A DNA stretch of 64,000 nt from Bacillota bacterium (GCA_023399055.1 JAEWQV010000017.1:302308-366307), one strand, 5' to 3'. Shown: positions 25,498 through 36,767, counted from the stretch's first letter. Program-made: numbers and translations. The notes: generated by a model from the sequence alone, not told the origin.

Positions 25498-26295
25498 TTA
25501 ATTGTTACTGCCCTCTTCAGTGATGCCATCTTCGAGGTTGCTATCTCCTACAAATTGTATCGCTGTTTGCTCAAACACATATCCTATAAGGCTGTCATCT
25601 TCAGTTGAAAATAATTTACGGACGTAGAATTGGTCATCGTCCTTAAAAGCGCCCCTATGGTCCCAAGGCACAAACATTTGAACGAAAATATCCTTATATC
25701 TCTCATCTGTTTCGGGATCATATATTATCTTTGCTACATCTGCAATTCTTAATATCCCAGATGTATAAAATGCTCTATTTGCTTCATCCCATCTAATGGA
25801 GGATATGCCGTCAATTGTGTGTCCCACATTGAGGAATATTTCATCATGCATTCCTCCGGTAGCAGAGTCTTTCGTCATTCTTGAAGTGTACATGCCATCA
25901 GTTTCAACATATGCTGTCGTAACATAATCTCCTATAACAACGCTTTCCATCCTATTAATAGATTCGCTGGAGATTAAATAAGCATAGGTATCATCCATTG
26001 TTGAAAGCAGGTAGTTAAGGTCACTACCTTCGATTACCGATTCCGCATAGTCGCCAATGTTTTCATTTGTAACATTTGCCACAAGTGTTTCCTGTTCTGG
26101 TTCTACTGTGTAAGGATCGCCTGCGGGTATTGTTACCATATCACTTGTGATATCAAACGGCTCATATGCATCCTTTTTAGTTTGCTTTGATTTACTGTAA
26201 ATTGTTACACATATAATTGCTATAATCAAAACTACGCCCACAGCTATAAATGGAATTATCGATTGTTTTTCTTTTTTAAAAATATTTTTTGACAA
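25498..26295 (-). CDS. Membrane-anchored extracytoplasmic protein, 265 aa
   Basis: The start is a TTG (26293-26295) preceded by AAGGAGGG. The N-terminus is basic, then one membrane helix (about 14-33) and an external domain of about 230 acidic residues, beta-rich toward the end. I do not recognise the family. Single-pass proteins with an external globular domain occur as VirB8-like or scaffold parts of secretion systems; position next to the Tad-like operon would allow this, but the sequence does not prove it. An ATTATGTG box lies 31 bases upstream. Confidence 0.55.
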   Translation of the reverse strand: MSKNIFKKEKQSIIPFIAVGVVLIIAIICVTIYSKSKQTKKDAYEPFDITSDMVTIPAGDPYTVEPEQETLVANVTNENIGDYAESVIEGSDLNYLLSTMDDTYAYLISSESINRMESVVIGDYVTTAYVETDGMYTSRMTKDSATGGMHDEIFLNVGHTIDGISSIRWDEANRAFYTSGILRIADVAKIIYDPETDERYKDIFVQMFVPWDHRGAFKDDDQFYVRKLFSTEDDSLIGYVFEQTAIQFVGDSNLEDGITEEGSNN

Positions 26296-26325
26296 ATTTT
26301 TCCCTCCTTATAATGTCTTCCTTTT

Positions 26326-26599
26326 ATTATGTGGCGTATAAATGTTCGGAGTTTGTCATTAAATCTGTCTATACACCAAAACAATACTGTAATTATGTCT
26401 GTTTGTATTATGTATGTAACTTTTTGATGGATCGTATGAAAACTACACTTAATCAAATAAGGAGCCGTCTTAAGACGACTCCTTTTAATAGTTTTTTTAT
26501 TTTGTACTATGCCACTGTAATTATGTATTGCCTCCTTATGTTTGTAGTATGCTGAACACATATCCTAGATATGATTATTTATTGCATATATATTATGTG
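26326..26599 (-). promoter_or_regulatory. Two CACATAAT boxes and a palindromic hairpin before 26295
   Basis: Minus-strand CACATAAT occurs at 26326-26333 and 26592-26599. Between them, near 26460-26487, AAGGAG-CGTCTTAAGACG-CTCCTT forms a near-perfect palindrome with T4 after it on the plus strand. The gap 26296-26680 holds no convincing gene; a 101-codon frame crosses the hairpin and is rejected. Confidence 0.4.
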
Positions 26600-26617
26600 G
26601 AGTCTTTTTAAAAACAC

Positions 26618-26645
26618 AAAAAGCCCTGAGTAAACAGGACTTTTT
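26618..26645 (-). terminator. Terminator after the giant gene
   Basis: AAGTCCTG/CAGGGCTTTTTG stem-loop with a T-run on the minus strand, about 35 bases after the stop at 26681. Confidence 0.65.
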
Positions 26646-26680
26646 GTTTAGGATATTGACAAACTTCGTATGGGTAAAAA

Positions 26681-29600
26681 TTAGTGTGTTTGCTTGATCG
26701 TGATGTCCACTGTACTTCTTCCTTGATATACTGCGAGGATTGTAGGTAAATTATCGAATCTTCCGTCTTCATTCCAAATTACGGTATTACCTTCTTTGTC
26801 GGTTGTCTTAAATGTTCCATTGCTATCCTGATCATAATGAACGGAATAGGTCTCACCGAATGCTGTGATGTCAACAGTAAGAAGGAACACATAGTCTTCA
26901 TTGTCAGCAGAAATTTCATCTTTGATATAGTAATTGTTTCCATCCGCATCTGTCTTAATTGTATATGGATCATAATGTGTGCCATCTGTATAGGGAACAA
27001 ATACTGAATTAGAAGGTAGACCAATGTACATATGCCATCTCTGGCCATGTTCATTATATTTCCACTGTTCATTTTTACTATTAATTAATTCTGTTTCTTC
27101 TACGCCGTTTATCTTAACACCGCTTACCTTACTTGAACCAATAAACGTTCTTGCGGTTTCTCTAGCGCTTAGCAATTGTAAATTACCAAGAAGATTATAT
27201 TTACCAGAAGGAACTACAAGCTCTCTGTAACTAATGACTTCTTCAATATATTCTGGTACGTATTCATTTTGAATCTCATAAATTGGAGTGCCATCGTCTT
27301 CTGTTCCGATAAAGACTTCTCGGGTATCGCTTGCCGGATGTATTATTTCTCGCTTAACTAGATTACCGTTGATATCGTATAAAGGAACCTTGCGGGCTGC
27401 CTGAACATTCGCTGTCGCAATCTGCTCTGCACTTGTATAATTTCTACGTCCGCTTTCTGTCCAGTCGAGGTACAACGCATAATTGCTAAGCTTGCTGAGT
27501 AGCTCTTGTTGTTTTGCAGATGTTTCTTCATACATACCGAAGTAATTAATTGCGTTATATCCAGCATCTGAACCCATATATACATCTACAGGTGTTAAAA
27601 CTCCTGTTTTGGTGTTCAGCGCGTATACGTAAGGTTTAACCTCTACATTTCCACTTTCATAATTACCAATCGTTGAAACATCCCACAGTATCTTATAACC
27701 CAGTTTTAGGTTATTCGCGGAAAGAGATAAAACATTGTTTTTGTCAGATGAAAGCGGCAGTGACGATATACCTGCCGTATATTTTATGGCTGACGTAAAG
27801 CTTTCCTTACCGGTAGCCCATGGAAGAGTTCCGTATGTGTTGAAACCGATATTTTTTTCAATTAGTGATGCCACCCTTTGACCTCTAATATCGGTACCAC
27901 TAAGCCATGTTAAGAAGTTTTTCTGAATATTACTATCAACTTGTTCAAGAAGACCATCCACATACCATAAACCTTTTCCTTTTGATTGCTTAAAAAGGTT
28001 CGTGTATCTAATATCATTTGTATCTTCAACAATTAGGTTTCCGATTCTTCCAACAAGGTCAATGTAGTATTTTTTGAATGCTGAGTGATATGCCGTTTTG
28101 TCGCTGAATCTTTCTTGGTTTGTTGCCCATCTATTATCGGACGGACAATCCTGCGATTTTACCACACGGTCTGGAGTACACAGCTCTTCATTATTGATTG
28201 CTTCTGATACGAATTCTACGATTGCGCCAGATTTCTCATTATTCTTGAGTAAGCAATAGAAATTATAGTATTCGTATTCTTTGTCGAGTTTGAAATATTC
28301 TCCGGCTTCATGTTGTTCCCAGGTTCCCGTGGATTCTCTATAGTAAAGAATCGAGAATGTGAACATAACCCATTTTTCTCTCAACCATTTCGTGGTATCC
28401 ATGTTGTTAACATATCCCATACCCTTTACTTTTGTTGTCTGTGAGATTCCTTGTAACGTAGGAGCTTCTGCGAAATCACCTTTGTTTGCGTAATATACCT
28501 GGAAGTAATTATCTAAGAATATATGGTTTGCAAGTGTTATTTTTTGACCTGTGGAGTCAGTTGTATTTGCCGATTCCTGATGGAGTTGATCATTTCCACA
28601 AGCCTTATAACATACCTCACTTGAATAGTTATAATGAAGCGGGTTACCAGCTGCATCCTTTTGATGGTGAGGATCGTTACATATTAATTCTTTTGTGCCA
28701 TCACCACTGTATAGGTAGCATGCATCCGTATGCTCAGTTGTTCCTGCAAGTTTTATTATTGTTAAGTTATCGATAGATTTGGGTGCTGATATTGTACTTT
28801 CTGTTCCATCGTAACCAACTACAAGTACATCTCTCAAATAAGGCTTCAGTACGCTTTTACTTCCTTGGACTGTTTGTATAAACGATACCTTAGTACCATT
28901 AAGTTTTACATAGTTCAATTTTTCAGTTAAGGAACCGTTACTCAAGATAAGTTCAAAACTATACTTTGTATTTTTATTTAATGATATGTTACTCACATAA
29001 GTATCACCATTTCCAAGTTCAAGCTGAAGTTTATTGCTGCTTAATGTCTTAAGAATAGCGTTTTGTGTGCTGAATATAACGGTTTCAGCAACGTCGCTAA
29101 GTGTAATATCTGCAGCAATAGACACTGATGTAAGATCACTTGATGTATCCAATGAAACCTTGGACCAATCGATTGAAAGTTCCGCTTTACCGGTTGTAGA
29201 CAAATAACTGTTGCCGCTTTCTTCTTTAATCACATATCCACTGTCACTTGACAAAATTCTTATCCCATTTTGTGTGTCGATAATATATGTTCGTTCGAAA
29301 CCTTCTTCTGTCTGTTTGTCATGATTATCAATATTAAATTTTGCAAGGGTTTTTTGTGTGAAGAAAGTACACGCTAGTATCCTGTTTACACAATCTGCAG
29401 GATTTCCCGGACATGTAGCCGCCGTTTCGAACATTTCATTAAGGGAAGCCGAATTACTAGTCGATAACACTCTTTGATCTTTTGCTATGGTAGGCTCAAT
29501 AATTCTAGCGCTTACTACGGACACTGGATCGTGAACAACAATGTTGTTAATCTTCTCCTGTCCAGTCGTATAACTACTTGGCATTGTGTAACCGTTTTTA

Positions 29601-32600
29601 TTCACTACGGTATCTTTCTCTGTCTCGTAAAACCAAGTGTAACCACCATTCTTATCGTACACTAATATTTCCTCAAAGAACGCATAGGATTGGCCTGTTT
29701 CATATTCTTTATTAGGATTTGTGACCTTTTGTTTAATATTATTAAGAGAAAGAAGTATTGGCTTGGTTATTCTATTAAGCCTTGTCTCTGAGCGACCAGG
29801 AGTTGAAATATAACCACTTCCTGCTATGACAGTTCTCTTGTTCTTTACTTCTGCGAGATTAATACTTGTACCATCTTCTTTAAGATCTCTATTTGCATAT
29901 AGTCCACTGTAATATTCTCTATCTCCATCGTTAGCTGTTGTTGTTACTGGATTGTCGTCAAATCTTGTAGGTATTTTGGCTCCACTCCCTAACCCGGTAT
30001 ACTTAGTCACTGGAAGCATTTTGTTAACAAGCTGATAGAGACCGTTGTAAGAACCAATATTCAAGGTCCTTCCTGTATCCTCTTTCTTATCATCACCTTT
30101 TCTTACAAGCGGGTTGTTTGTGTAAATTTCACTCCACTGTACTTTGATTAACTCCTCTGGATTTTCTTGTGCTTTTACCGTTTGAGAAGCTGCATGGTAA
30201 CAAATGCTTTCGTCTCCAGAAGTTGACTGTAGGACAAGAAAGTCTGAAATAACCGTAACAGTCACATCAAGGTTTCTTCTCATATCAAATCTTTGCCACT
30301 CTTCGGTTTTGCGATCCCTTACGTCTGATACGAGATTCGTGTACTTAACATTAAGAGCTCCATCCTTCTTATGTGTATCTATTCCGTTTGCAAAGTTTGA
30401 ACTTGTATAAAGACATCCGTATGCATAATCTTCATCGTGGCCTTTACCACCATTTGTATATGGGTTGTAAGTTGATTGTGTTTTTCCTAAGCCGTCACAC
30501 AAGCTTGTGCGTTCCTTGATATGCTTTTCAGCTGATGTGTACTCATCCCAATATACATTATCATCCTGACCGGTTTGCAAGCTATACCTTAATCGACCTG
30601 CAGCTGATGTCGGTGTTGATGCTATATTGTAGAAAAGATTCTGCAATATTTCGCCCTCGGCTATTAAGGTTTCTTTGTTGTCGTCAGTGATCTCATCCAT
30701 GCCGGTTACATAACCACTATCAAGTCTCCATACCTTCATCGCTGTAATCTTCATTGTTCTGAACTCAAACTGTTGCGTCCAAGTGTCTTCAATTGCAGGA
30801 AGATGATGGTTACAGCAAGGACCACAAAGTGCATGTGCAGGAAGAATACCATTGGTTACTGTTTTCTTAGCTTCGCTTACAGTTTCATTTGCGTATTTGC
30901 TTCCATCAGCCTGAGTATATGTGTTCTTGAAGGATACTTTAATCGTATAATTAACTGTACCCATTTGTACGGCTTCCGTCTCAACAAGAGGAGTCCAGCT
31001 ACCACAGCTATGTGTACAAGTATGAACGCTGTGACTTCCGCTTGTTGTTGAACAAGGTGTAGATGAATCTGTTCCGCCGGATCCCTTGCTATGAGTTGCA
31101 GCAGTATGTGTTTCACTGGTGGCACCACACCAGGAATTCCTATACTGGAATGTTGTGTTTACAGGTGCGTGTGAACACTCGATACCATAAACAGTATGAC
31201 TTGCACCAGGAATAGAACCAGTTACGTTCCCTTCGGAGTCTGTTATAGGGGTATCAGGATCTTTATATGTGCTTAGAACAGGATTGCTGCCACTTCCTGA
31301 ATAGGAACCAATATAAGTTACTGAGTTCATCGGACGCTGATTATACTTAGCAAGCTCCCAACAACTCTTTACGCACCCGCCACTGGAACCTCTGGTTGCT
31401 ACAGCGCCATACTTTTCTCTCCAAGTCGTTCCAAGTCTAGCATCGTTGGTCGCATTAAGCTTGAATGACTCCCAAGAGGTAGTGTTTGTCGCGGGTGTTA
31501 CACCATTCCATGTCCCATTTGCTTGTGTGTTTACCACTTCGCGAGACCCATTTTCGCCAGAACGGCTGACGTTATCAAGCTTAATTTCGATAACTGCATT
31601 GCCAATATGGAATGAACGAGTTACTCCATCACTGTTAGCAAGCATTGTTATATTGCCATCGCCCTCACTAAATCCCTCAAGCGTCTTAGCCCACGTATAT
31701 GCTTGTTGTAGAGCAGTGTTATACGATGATACATTCCAAGTGTAATTATTATTTCTTTCGGTACCCATGGAACCAGGATTGCCGTAATTCCCGGCATATG
31801 CATTGCTATTTGTCTCTGTTGCACAAAGATCATTATAAGCATTGTTTGAGGGACCGGGATTCCAGCTTACCGCTTGTTTGTGATCGCTTGGTTTAGCGCC
31901 TCCATCTGCATTAGTGATCGTACCAATCCATGTAGCTGTTATTTCGTTGCTGGCTGTATTATGAGCACTGAAAGTTGTATTATAGCTGCTTGCACCAACA
32001 GGGTTTACCATGTAGTATTTTTCAGCTGCGGTAGGAACTATTGAAGTTGCCGTTTTTGCACCAGATGTATTATTTACAGCAAATTGTTTGGTGACTACAG
32101 TCCCTGTGGTTCCGCCACTTAAACTATCTGTAATCTTAAATTGGCAATCGGTATCTTGAAAGAGTGTTTCGTATTTTCTTTCAGCTTTCTCTCTTGTGCT
32201 CTCGATAGCAAGTTGTACAATGAATTCACTGCCGCCTGTTGTAAAGTAAAGGGCTTCGGTCGATGGTACTCCCGCCATAGCTTCAAACGTTTCATTGAAG
32301 ATATTCTTATTCAAAGCAGCATTGTATTCAATACTGCCTTCTTTCAGCTCAGCATATGCATCCGGCTTTGAGATATACGACTCCTTAATTATAGGTTCTT
32401 TACCTTCCATTAAAACATAGATTGCCATCACGTTTATGTTGGTAGATGGAACTGCTTCAATATTTACTTTGCTATCCGTATTGGTTACTGTAACTTTTGA
32501 AAGAGCTTTTGCTGTGTCATAAACTTTAAGTTTTGAAGCTGTTTTAGTTACGGTGTAATAAGCTTCTATGTTTTTCACCGTATAATCCATACCATCTACA

Positions 32601-35600
32601 AACATTTCCGTTGTGATATCTGTGGTGTATGCATATCCCTTTTTAGCATCAGCTTTCTTATCTGTCTTAAGCACTTTGGTAGGTTTTTTTTCATCTACAT
32701 AATATACCGTTGTTGGTACATCATTCTGAGTAGAATCAACGGGAATCCAAAGCATTGAGGTGATTGTCTTGTCGCTTTCCTTTGTAACAGACCATTCCAA
32801 TTTTGTTGTATCCAAATTATGGCCGACTCTTCTCATCGTCTTTGCATTAAGATTATCTAACATATCTTCATATGTAATTGTTTTATCTGTCTCGTTGCCC
32901 GTTCCCCCAGCCAATCGAATCAGACTCATTTCAAACTTAGCGTTTGCACTTGGATTGATACATTCGTACTTATAATCATCCGTTAAATACTCTTCGTTTG
33001 TTATTGGTTTATATGTCGTCCCATCATCACCCGTAACTTCTGAATTAAACTTGTTTGGTGATGTACTTGTTGTAACTTTTTCTGCAGATACAATATTACC
33101 GTCTTTTATGCTATAATATACATTTAATGTTATTGGCATTATATTTTGACTAGCAAGATCTAATGGTACCAGCAAATAGGTATAACTACTTGCTTTATCT
33201 GCCGTAAATGTAAATACCTGATCATTCCCTGTTTGCTTTTGAACGACTTCTGTTTTTGAGGATGCTATTTTTAGCAGGTTATCATAATTGGTAATTTGAT
33301 CATCACTTATATAGATAAGAGTTGAAGGTCTCTTGCTATTAAGTGCTTCACTATTGGCTGCAATCGTATATTCATTGTTCGTAAGTTTTTCTTTGAAAGA
33401 TATCTTACCATTTGTAAATACTTCTTTAGTTTCGGAACCAAGGGTGAGTTCCTTTTTATCTGTCCATCCTACAATATATCCTGTTTTAATATCGTACCCA
33501 ACAACCTTATACTCTGCTATGGAAGGGGTATATTGAAGAGTAAGAACTATTTCATTCGATGTGATGCCATCAAAATCATTATCTATCTTGCTGCCGCTCT
33601 TATACTTACCGCCCAGAGCTGCCTCCCTTTTGAATCCGATATCTATTTCGTATTTGGTGGATGGCTTAAAGTTTGAACCAAATGCTACTGTAAGCTGCTC
33701 TTTTACCACTTTATCGTCCACAGCTATTTTGCTGTTTACGATATCAATAACGTCACTTATTGTATTTGAATAATAACCGACGCCTGCCAGGGAAGCTCCC
33801 TTTTCAGTACGATTAGGAATGGCTTCCGTAATCCAGTCTTTGTTTGTTATTAATGCTGTACTATCTTTTTTTCTGATATAATCATATAGGACATCCTCTA
33901 TCGTTGTATCCTCTTTAGGAAGGACTTTTTTATCAAGAACTGTACCTGTTAGCTGAAGACCACCTTTTGCGTCTAATAATTTTTTCAATTCAGCATCGGT
34001 AGCTTTCGTATCTTTAATCCGAATTTCTTTGATATAGGCTTGGGTTCCAAGATTTAAGTTGGCGCTTTCAATTGTGCTTGCTTTAACCCCTTTAAATATT
34101 GTTGAGCTCAAGTTTGTACTAGTCTTTAACGTAACAACCGTGTTGGAACCATCCTTTTGAATGGTATAATCTAAGTCATCAGCTTTTTCAGCTTTTTTGT
34201 TAAGGTCTACTGTCATCTTATCTCTATTCGTGTTATCTTTGGAATTTTTTACGAAGCTTAGTCCGATATTCTTTTTGCTTGAGGCTACTTGGTATAAATT
34301 TTCCCACTGGTATGCAATGATAAGGTTACTACCAACAGTTTCTTTTGGATTAATATCTTTAATAAATTCTCTATTAGTAGTATAAGATGATTTATTACTT
34401 AGGATAAGACTTCCGATTCCTCCTCCTATTTTACCCCAGTCGTTTTTCGAAAGAGATTCTGTCACTGTCTTACTTGACTTATTAACTGAAAATAAATATT
34501 TGTAGACGCGATTAACCGTACCTGATGCCCCGAAATGTCCCTCGCTTTGAATCCGATCAATATTGGTATAGCTTGTTACGCTACCGCCGTTTTTTAGATT
34601 GAGAGTAAGACAATTCTTTAGTTTTGTGTAAAAGCTTTCATACACCCATATGTTCTCTCCATTGAAATTAATTTTATTAGATGTGGCTGTATTCGCTTTG
34701 GTCTTAACCGTTTTTGAATTGGTTATGGATGTAGTAACAAAATTAGCGTCATAACCGAAAAATGCCTTATTTAAGGATGCCATACTATCTTCGTCTACTG
34801 TTCCAGGCTCTTCTATGCCATAAACAAGCATGACATAGTCCTGAGCAGCTGTGTAGACGCACTTGACTTCCTTTCGATCCGCAACTAAGCCAAATGCCAT
34901 TGTAACCGGTGTGATTTGGATAGAACAGTTATTTGCACTCCAGTTGTTTTTCTCTGGACTACAATAGCTTACAAGAACATCACTCCACGCTTTTGTGGCT
35001 TGGGAATTAGGATCGTTGTTATATGCGCAAACATATGCGCTGATTAAGAGATCAAGGTAATGAGAGGCGTATAAATTTGTTAAGAATTCAAATTTATCTT
35101 CTGCCGCTTTATCAAATCCATCCCAACTATCAGATTCTTTAAACATGCTGTCGAGCTCTTTCAATATGGACCTGTTTCCATCTATTGTAACTTTAAAATC
35201 ATCGCTATTATAATCTACCGTTGGAAAAAATAATGTACTGCCGTTTTTCTTGTATTTTTCTACAGTCTGATAACATCCCAAGCGAAGAAAATCATTTACC
35301 TTTTCTTGGATTGTAATATCATCACCTAAATGCAAAACATCGGCTTTCGTATAATAATTGTAATATAAGATATATTGCCACAGCTTTAAAGCTTCTGTTG
35401 TTAGATTCTTGGCCTCTGTTGAGTTTGATTTTAATAGTGCATTAAGGTTTGCAGGTACCTTTGCCAGGTTGTCGAAATTAATCTGCGGGCCAACGGATAC
35501 TTTCTTGTAAGCTGGCTTGAGGTCATCCAGCTTATTGTTCATTTTAAAATTTTTACTTTTTGTATCATAATAATATTTATCAACATGAACCTGATCAAGT

Positions 35601-36682
35601 GTTTTGTCGTCAGACCAGATGCTTTGTTTTTCAAGCCAACTATAAAAAACACCGCCATCATTTTCTATCTTAATCTCGTTTTTCATAAAGAGGGTACTAA
35701 GTGTTTCGCCCGAAGTGGCTTTTTTTGTTCCTCCACTTGTGTAATCTTTTGCTATGTCATTTGTACTCTGGCCATTTGCCAGACCTGCTTTGGGTTTTGC
35801 GTTTTCCTCAACACTGTTGTTTGGATAAGTATATTTTCCGTAAATAATATTTGAATCGTCAGAGTCAAATCCTAATTTAGTATAGCTGCCTTTCATATTG
35901 CTAAGACTATTTGAAGTGTACCAAATATAATCAGCAAATCTATATTTGATTAGGTCTCCGCTTACGAACAGCAAAGAACTTTTCTGTAATGGTTGTGTAT
36001 TAAAAATACTAGAACCAGCATTTGCCCAGTACTGTTGGTCATGAGTAAAAGAATATTTATACTCTGGATACAGTGTATCAATCAGATAAACTGGAGCCTG
36101 GCCTTCTATTGGATATGAAACATTGTCTTCCCCTATAAAGGGAACTTCAACCTTACCGAGTGTGATTTTCTTTGAATTTGAATTTGGACTTGTATCTCCT
36201 TCCTTTAGTATGTCCTGTGAGTTACCGAACTTAGGAATATAGCTATTGTTATATTTGCTAAGAAAAGTACCAGAGTATACTTTTTTGCCGTTTTTATCTG
36301 CGTGATCTTGTTTCGTGTTTTTTAAAATGTATCCCCATTCGTCGTTTTCTTCCACGTCTATTTGATATATCAGATCGTTTTTAGTGTAGGTTTTCCCATT
36401 TTCTGTTCCGATAATATAGCTATTCAATATATTACCTTCAGAGCTACTATCGCTGCCAAGAGTGTAGGGCGTAATCGCAAAAATAACTTTTTCCTCTGTA
36501 TATGCCGGTCCAATGCCACCAGTACTTTTGAAGTTTGAATTCTGTAACATAGTAACGGAAGTGTTGGTACCCACTGTTGCAGTTGAAGCAAATACCACTG
36601 TATTTGCAGGTGCCTTGCTTATGAGCATAACTGCAACCAGTATGGCAGATATTGCTCTTTTAAACATATTTATTTTCTTCAT
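26681..36682 (-). CDS. Giant secreted protein, 3,333 aa
   Basis: An unbroken 10-kb frame with AAGGAGG before the ATG and a signal peptide (about 1-32, ending VVFAS). The rest is hydrophilic, beta-rich and full of Asn, Thr and Ser, as in surface proteins. Two Cys/His-rich zones are visible: about 1765-1960 (for example CSHAP, CTHSCG, CGPCCNHH) and about 2655-2705 (HTDACYLY, CNDPHHQ); they may hold metal or disulphides. Around 2490-2650 the pattern suits a concanavalin/LamG-like sandwich. There is no LPXTG signal and no C-terminal membrane helix, so attachment would be non-covalent or through another protein. I do not recognise a named family for the whole chain. Adhesin, mating-pair or pilus-tip roles are guesses from location. 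Confidence 0.8.
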   Translation of the reverse strand: MKKINMFKRAISAILVAVMLISKAPANTVVFASTATVGTNTSVTMLQNSNFKSTGGIGPAYTEEKVIFAITPYTLGSDSSSEGNILNSYIIGTENGKTYTKNDLIYQIDVEENDEWGYILKNTKQDHADKNGKKVYSGTFLSKYNNSYIPKFGNSQDILKEGDTSPNSNSKKITLGKVEVPFIGEDNVSYPIEGQAPVYLIDTLYPEYKYSFTHDQQYWANAGSSIFNTQPLQKSSLLFVSGDLIKYRFADYIWYTSNSLSNMKGSYTKLGFDSDDSNIIYGKYTYPNNSVEENAKPKAGLANGQSTNDIAKDYTSGGTKKATSGETLSTLFMKNEIKIENDGGVFYSWLEKQSIWSDDKTLDQVHVDKYYYDTKSKNFKMNNKLDDLKPAYKKVSVGPQINFDNLAKVPANLNALLKSNSTEAKNLTTEALKLWQYILYYNYYTKADVLHLGDDITIQEKVNDFLRLGCYQTVEKYKKNGSTLFFPTVDYNSDDFKVTIDGNRSILKELDSMFKESDSWDGFDKAAEDKFEFLTNLYASHYLDLLISAYVCAYNNDPNSQATKAWSDVLVSYCSPEKNNWSANNCSIQITPVTMAFGLVADRKEVKCVYTAAQDYVMLVYGIEEPGTVDEDSMASLNKAFFGYDANFVTTSITNSKTVKTKANTATSNKINFNGENIWVYESFYTKLKNCLTLNLKNGGSVTSYTNIDRIQSEGHFGASGTVNRVYKYLFSVNKSSKTVTESLSKNDWGKIGGGIGSLILSNKSSYTTNREFIKDINPKETVGSNLIIAYQWENLYQVASSKKNIGLSFVKNSKDNTNRDKMTVDLNKKAEKADDLDYTIQKDGSNTVVTLKTSTNLSSTIFKGVKASTIESANLNLGTQAYIKEIRIKDTKATDAELKKLLDAKGGLQLTGTVLDKKVLPKEDTTIEDVLYDYIRKKDSTALITNKDWITEAIPNRTEKGASLAGVGYYSNTISDVIDIVNSKIAVDDKVVKEQLTVAFGSNFKPSTKYEIDIGFKREAALGGKYKSGSKIDNDFDGITSNEIVLTLQYTPSIAEYKVVGYDIKTGYIVGWTDKKELTLGSETKEVFTNGKISFKEKLTNNEYTIAANSEALNSKRPSTLIYISDDQITNYDNLLKIASSKTEVVQKQTGNDQVFTFTADKASSYTYLLVPLDLASQNIMPITLNVYYSIKDGNIVSAEKVTTSTSPNKFNSEVTGDDGTTYKPITNEEYLTDDYKYECINPSANAKFEMSLIRLAGGTGNETDKTITYEDMLDNLNAKTMRRVGHNLDTTKLEWSVTKESDKTITSMLWIPVDSTQNDVPTTVYYVDEKKPTKVLKTDKKADAKKGYAYTTDITTEMFVDGMDYTVKNIEAYYTVTKTASKLKVYDTAKALSKVTVTNTDSKVNIEAVPSTNINVMAIYVLMEGKEPIIKESYISKPDAYAELKEGSIEYNAALNKNIFNETFEAMAGVPSTEALYFTTGGSEFIVQLAIESTREKAERKYETLFQDTDCQFKITDSLSGGTTGTVVTKQFAVNNTSGAKTATSIVPTAAEKYYMVNPVGASSYNTTFSAHNTASNEITATWIGTITNADGGAKPSDHKQAVSWNPGPSNNAYNDLCATETNSNAYAGNYGNPGSMGTERNNNYTWNVSSYNTALQQAYTWAKTLEGFSEGDGNITMLANSDGVTRSFHIGNAVIEIKLDNVSRSGENGSREVVNTQANGTWNGVTPATNTTSWESFKLNATNDARLGTTWREKYGAVATRGSSGGCVKSCWELAKYNQRPMNSVTYIGSYSGSGSNPVLSTYKDPDTPITDSEGNVTGSIPGASHTVYGIECSHAPVNTTFQYRNSWCGATSETHTAATHSKGSGGTDSSTPCSTTSGSHSVHTCTHSCGSWTPLVETEAVQMGTVNYTIKVSFKNTYTQADGSKYANETVSEAKKTVTNGILPAHALCGPCCNHHLPAIEDTWTQQFEFRTMKITAMKVWRLDSGYVTGMDEITDDNKETLIAEGEILQNLFYNIASTPTSAAGRLRYSLQTGQDDNVYWDEYTSAEKHIKERTSLCDGLGKTQSTYNPYTNGGKGHDEDYAYGCLYTSSNFANGIDTHKKDGALNVKYTNLVSDVRDRKTEEWQRFDMRRNLDVTVTVISDFLVLQSTSGDESICYHAASQTVKAQENPEELIKVQWSEIYTNNPLVRKGDDKKEDTGRTLNIGSYNGLYQLVNKMLPVTKYTGLGSGAKIPTRFDDNPVTTTANDGDREYYSGLYANRDLKEDGTSINLAEVKNKRTVIAGSGYISTPGRSETRLNRITKPILLSLNNIKQKVTNPNKEYETGQSYAFFEEILVYDKNGGYTWFYETEKDTVVNKNGYTMPSSYTTGQEKINNIVVHDPVSVVSARIIEPTIAKDQRVLSTSNSASLNEMFETAATCPGNPADCVNRILACTFFTQKTLAKFNIDNHDKQTEEGFERTYIIDTQNGIRILSSDSGYVIKEESGNSYLSTTGKAELSIDWSKVSLDTSSDLTSVSIAADITLSDVAETVIFSTQNAILKTLSSNKLQLELGNGDTYVSNISLNKNTKYSFELILSNGSLTEKLNYVKLNGTKVSFIQTVQGSKSVLKPYLRDVLVVGYDGTESTISAPKSIDNLTIIKLAGTTEHTDACYLYSGDGTKELICNDPHHQKDAAGNPLHYNYSSEVCYKACGNDQLHQESANTTDSTGQKITLANHIFLDNYFQVYYANKGDFAEAPTLQGISQTTKVKGMGYVNNMDTTKWLREKWVMFTFSILYYRESTGTWEQHEAGEYFKLDKEYEYYNFYCLLKNNEKSGAIVEFVSEAINNEELCTPDRVVKSQDCPSDNRWATNQERFSDKTAYHSAFKKYYIDLVGRIGNLIVEDTNDIRYTNLFKQSKGKGLWYVDGLLEQVDSNIQKNFLTWLSGTDIRGQRVASLIEKNIGFNTYGTLPWATGKESFTSAIKYTAGISSLPLSSDKNNVLSLSANNLKLGYKILWDVSTIGNYESGNVEVKPYVYALNTKTGVLTPVDVYMGSDAGYNAINYFGMYEETSAKQQELLSKLSNYALYLDWTESGRRNYTSAEQIATANVQAARKVPLYDINGNLVKREIIHPASDTREVFIGTEDDGTPIYEIQNEYVPEYIEEVISYRELVVPSGKYNLLGNLQLLSARETARTFIGSSKVSGVKINGVEETELINSKNEQWKYNEHGQRWHMYIGLPSNSVFVPYTDGTHYDPYTIKTDADGNNYYIKDEISADNEDYVFLLTVDITAFGETYSVHYDQDSNGTFKTTDKEGNTVIWNEDGRFDNLPTILAVYQGRSTVDITIKQTH

Positions 36683-36732
36683 TTATGTATTTTCCTCCTT
36701 TTTACAAAATGTATATCAATTAACCTTTTTAT

Positions 36733-36740
36733 ATTATGTT
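36733..36740 (-). promoter_or_regulatory. AACATAAT box before the giant gene
   Basis: Minus-strand AACATAATATAA lies about 50 bases upstream of the start. It is preceded by CTGATAAAAAAAA, a stretch nearly identical to that before 49485 (CTGATAAAAAAAC then CACATAAT). The shared upstream stretch supports a promoter. Confidence 0.45.
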
Positions 36741-36767
36741 GATTCTTTTTTTTATCAGCGTGAACAT

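Noticed and set aside
26256..26561. 101-codon minus-strand frame upstream of 26295
   Set aside because: It crosses a palindromic hairpin and the ribosome binding site of the next gene, with AT-rich low-complexity composition.
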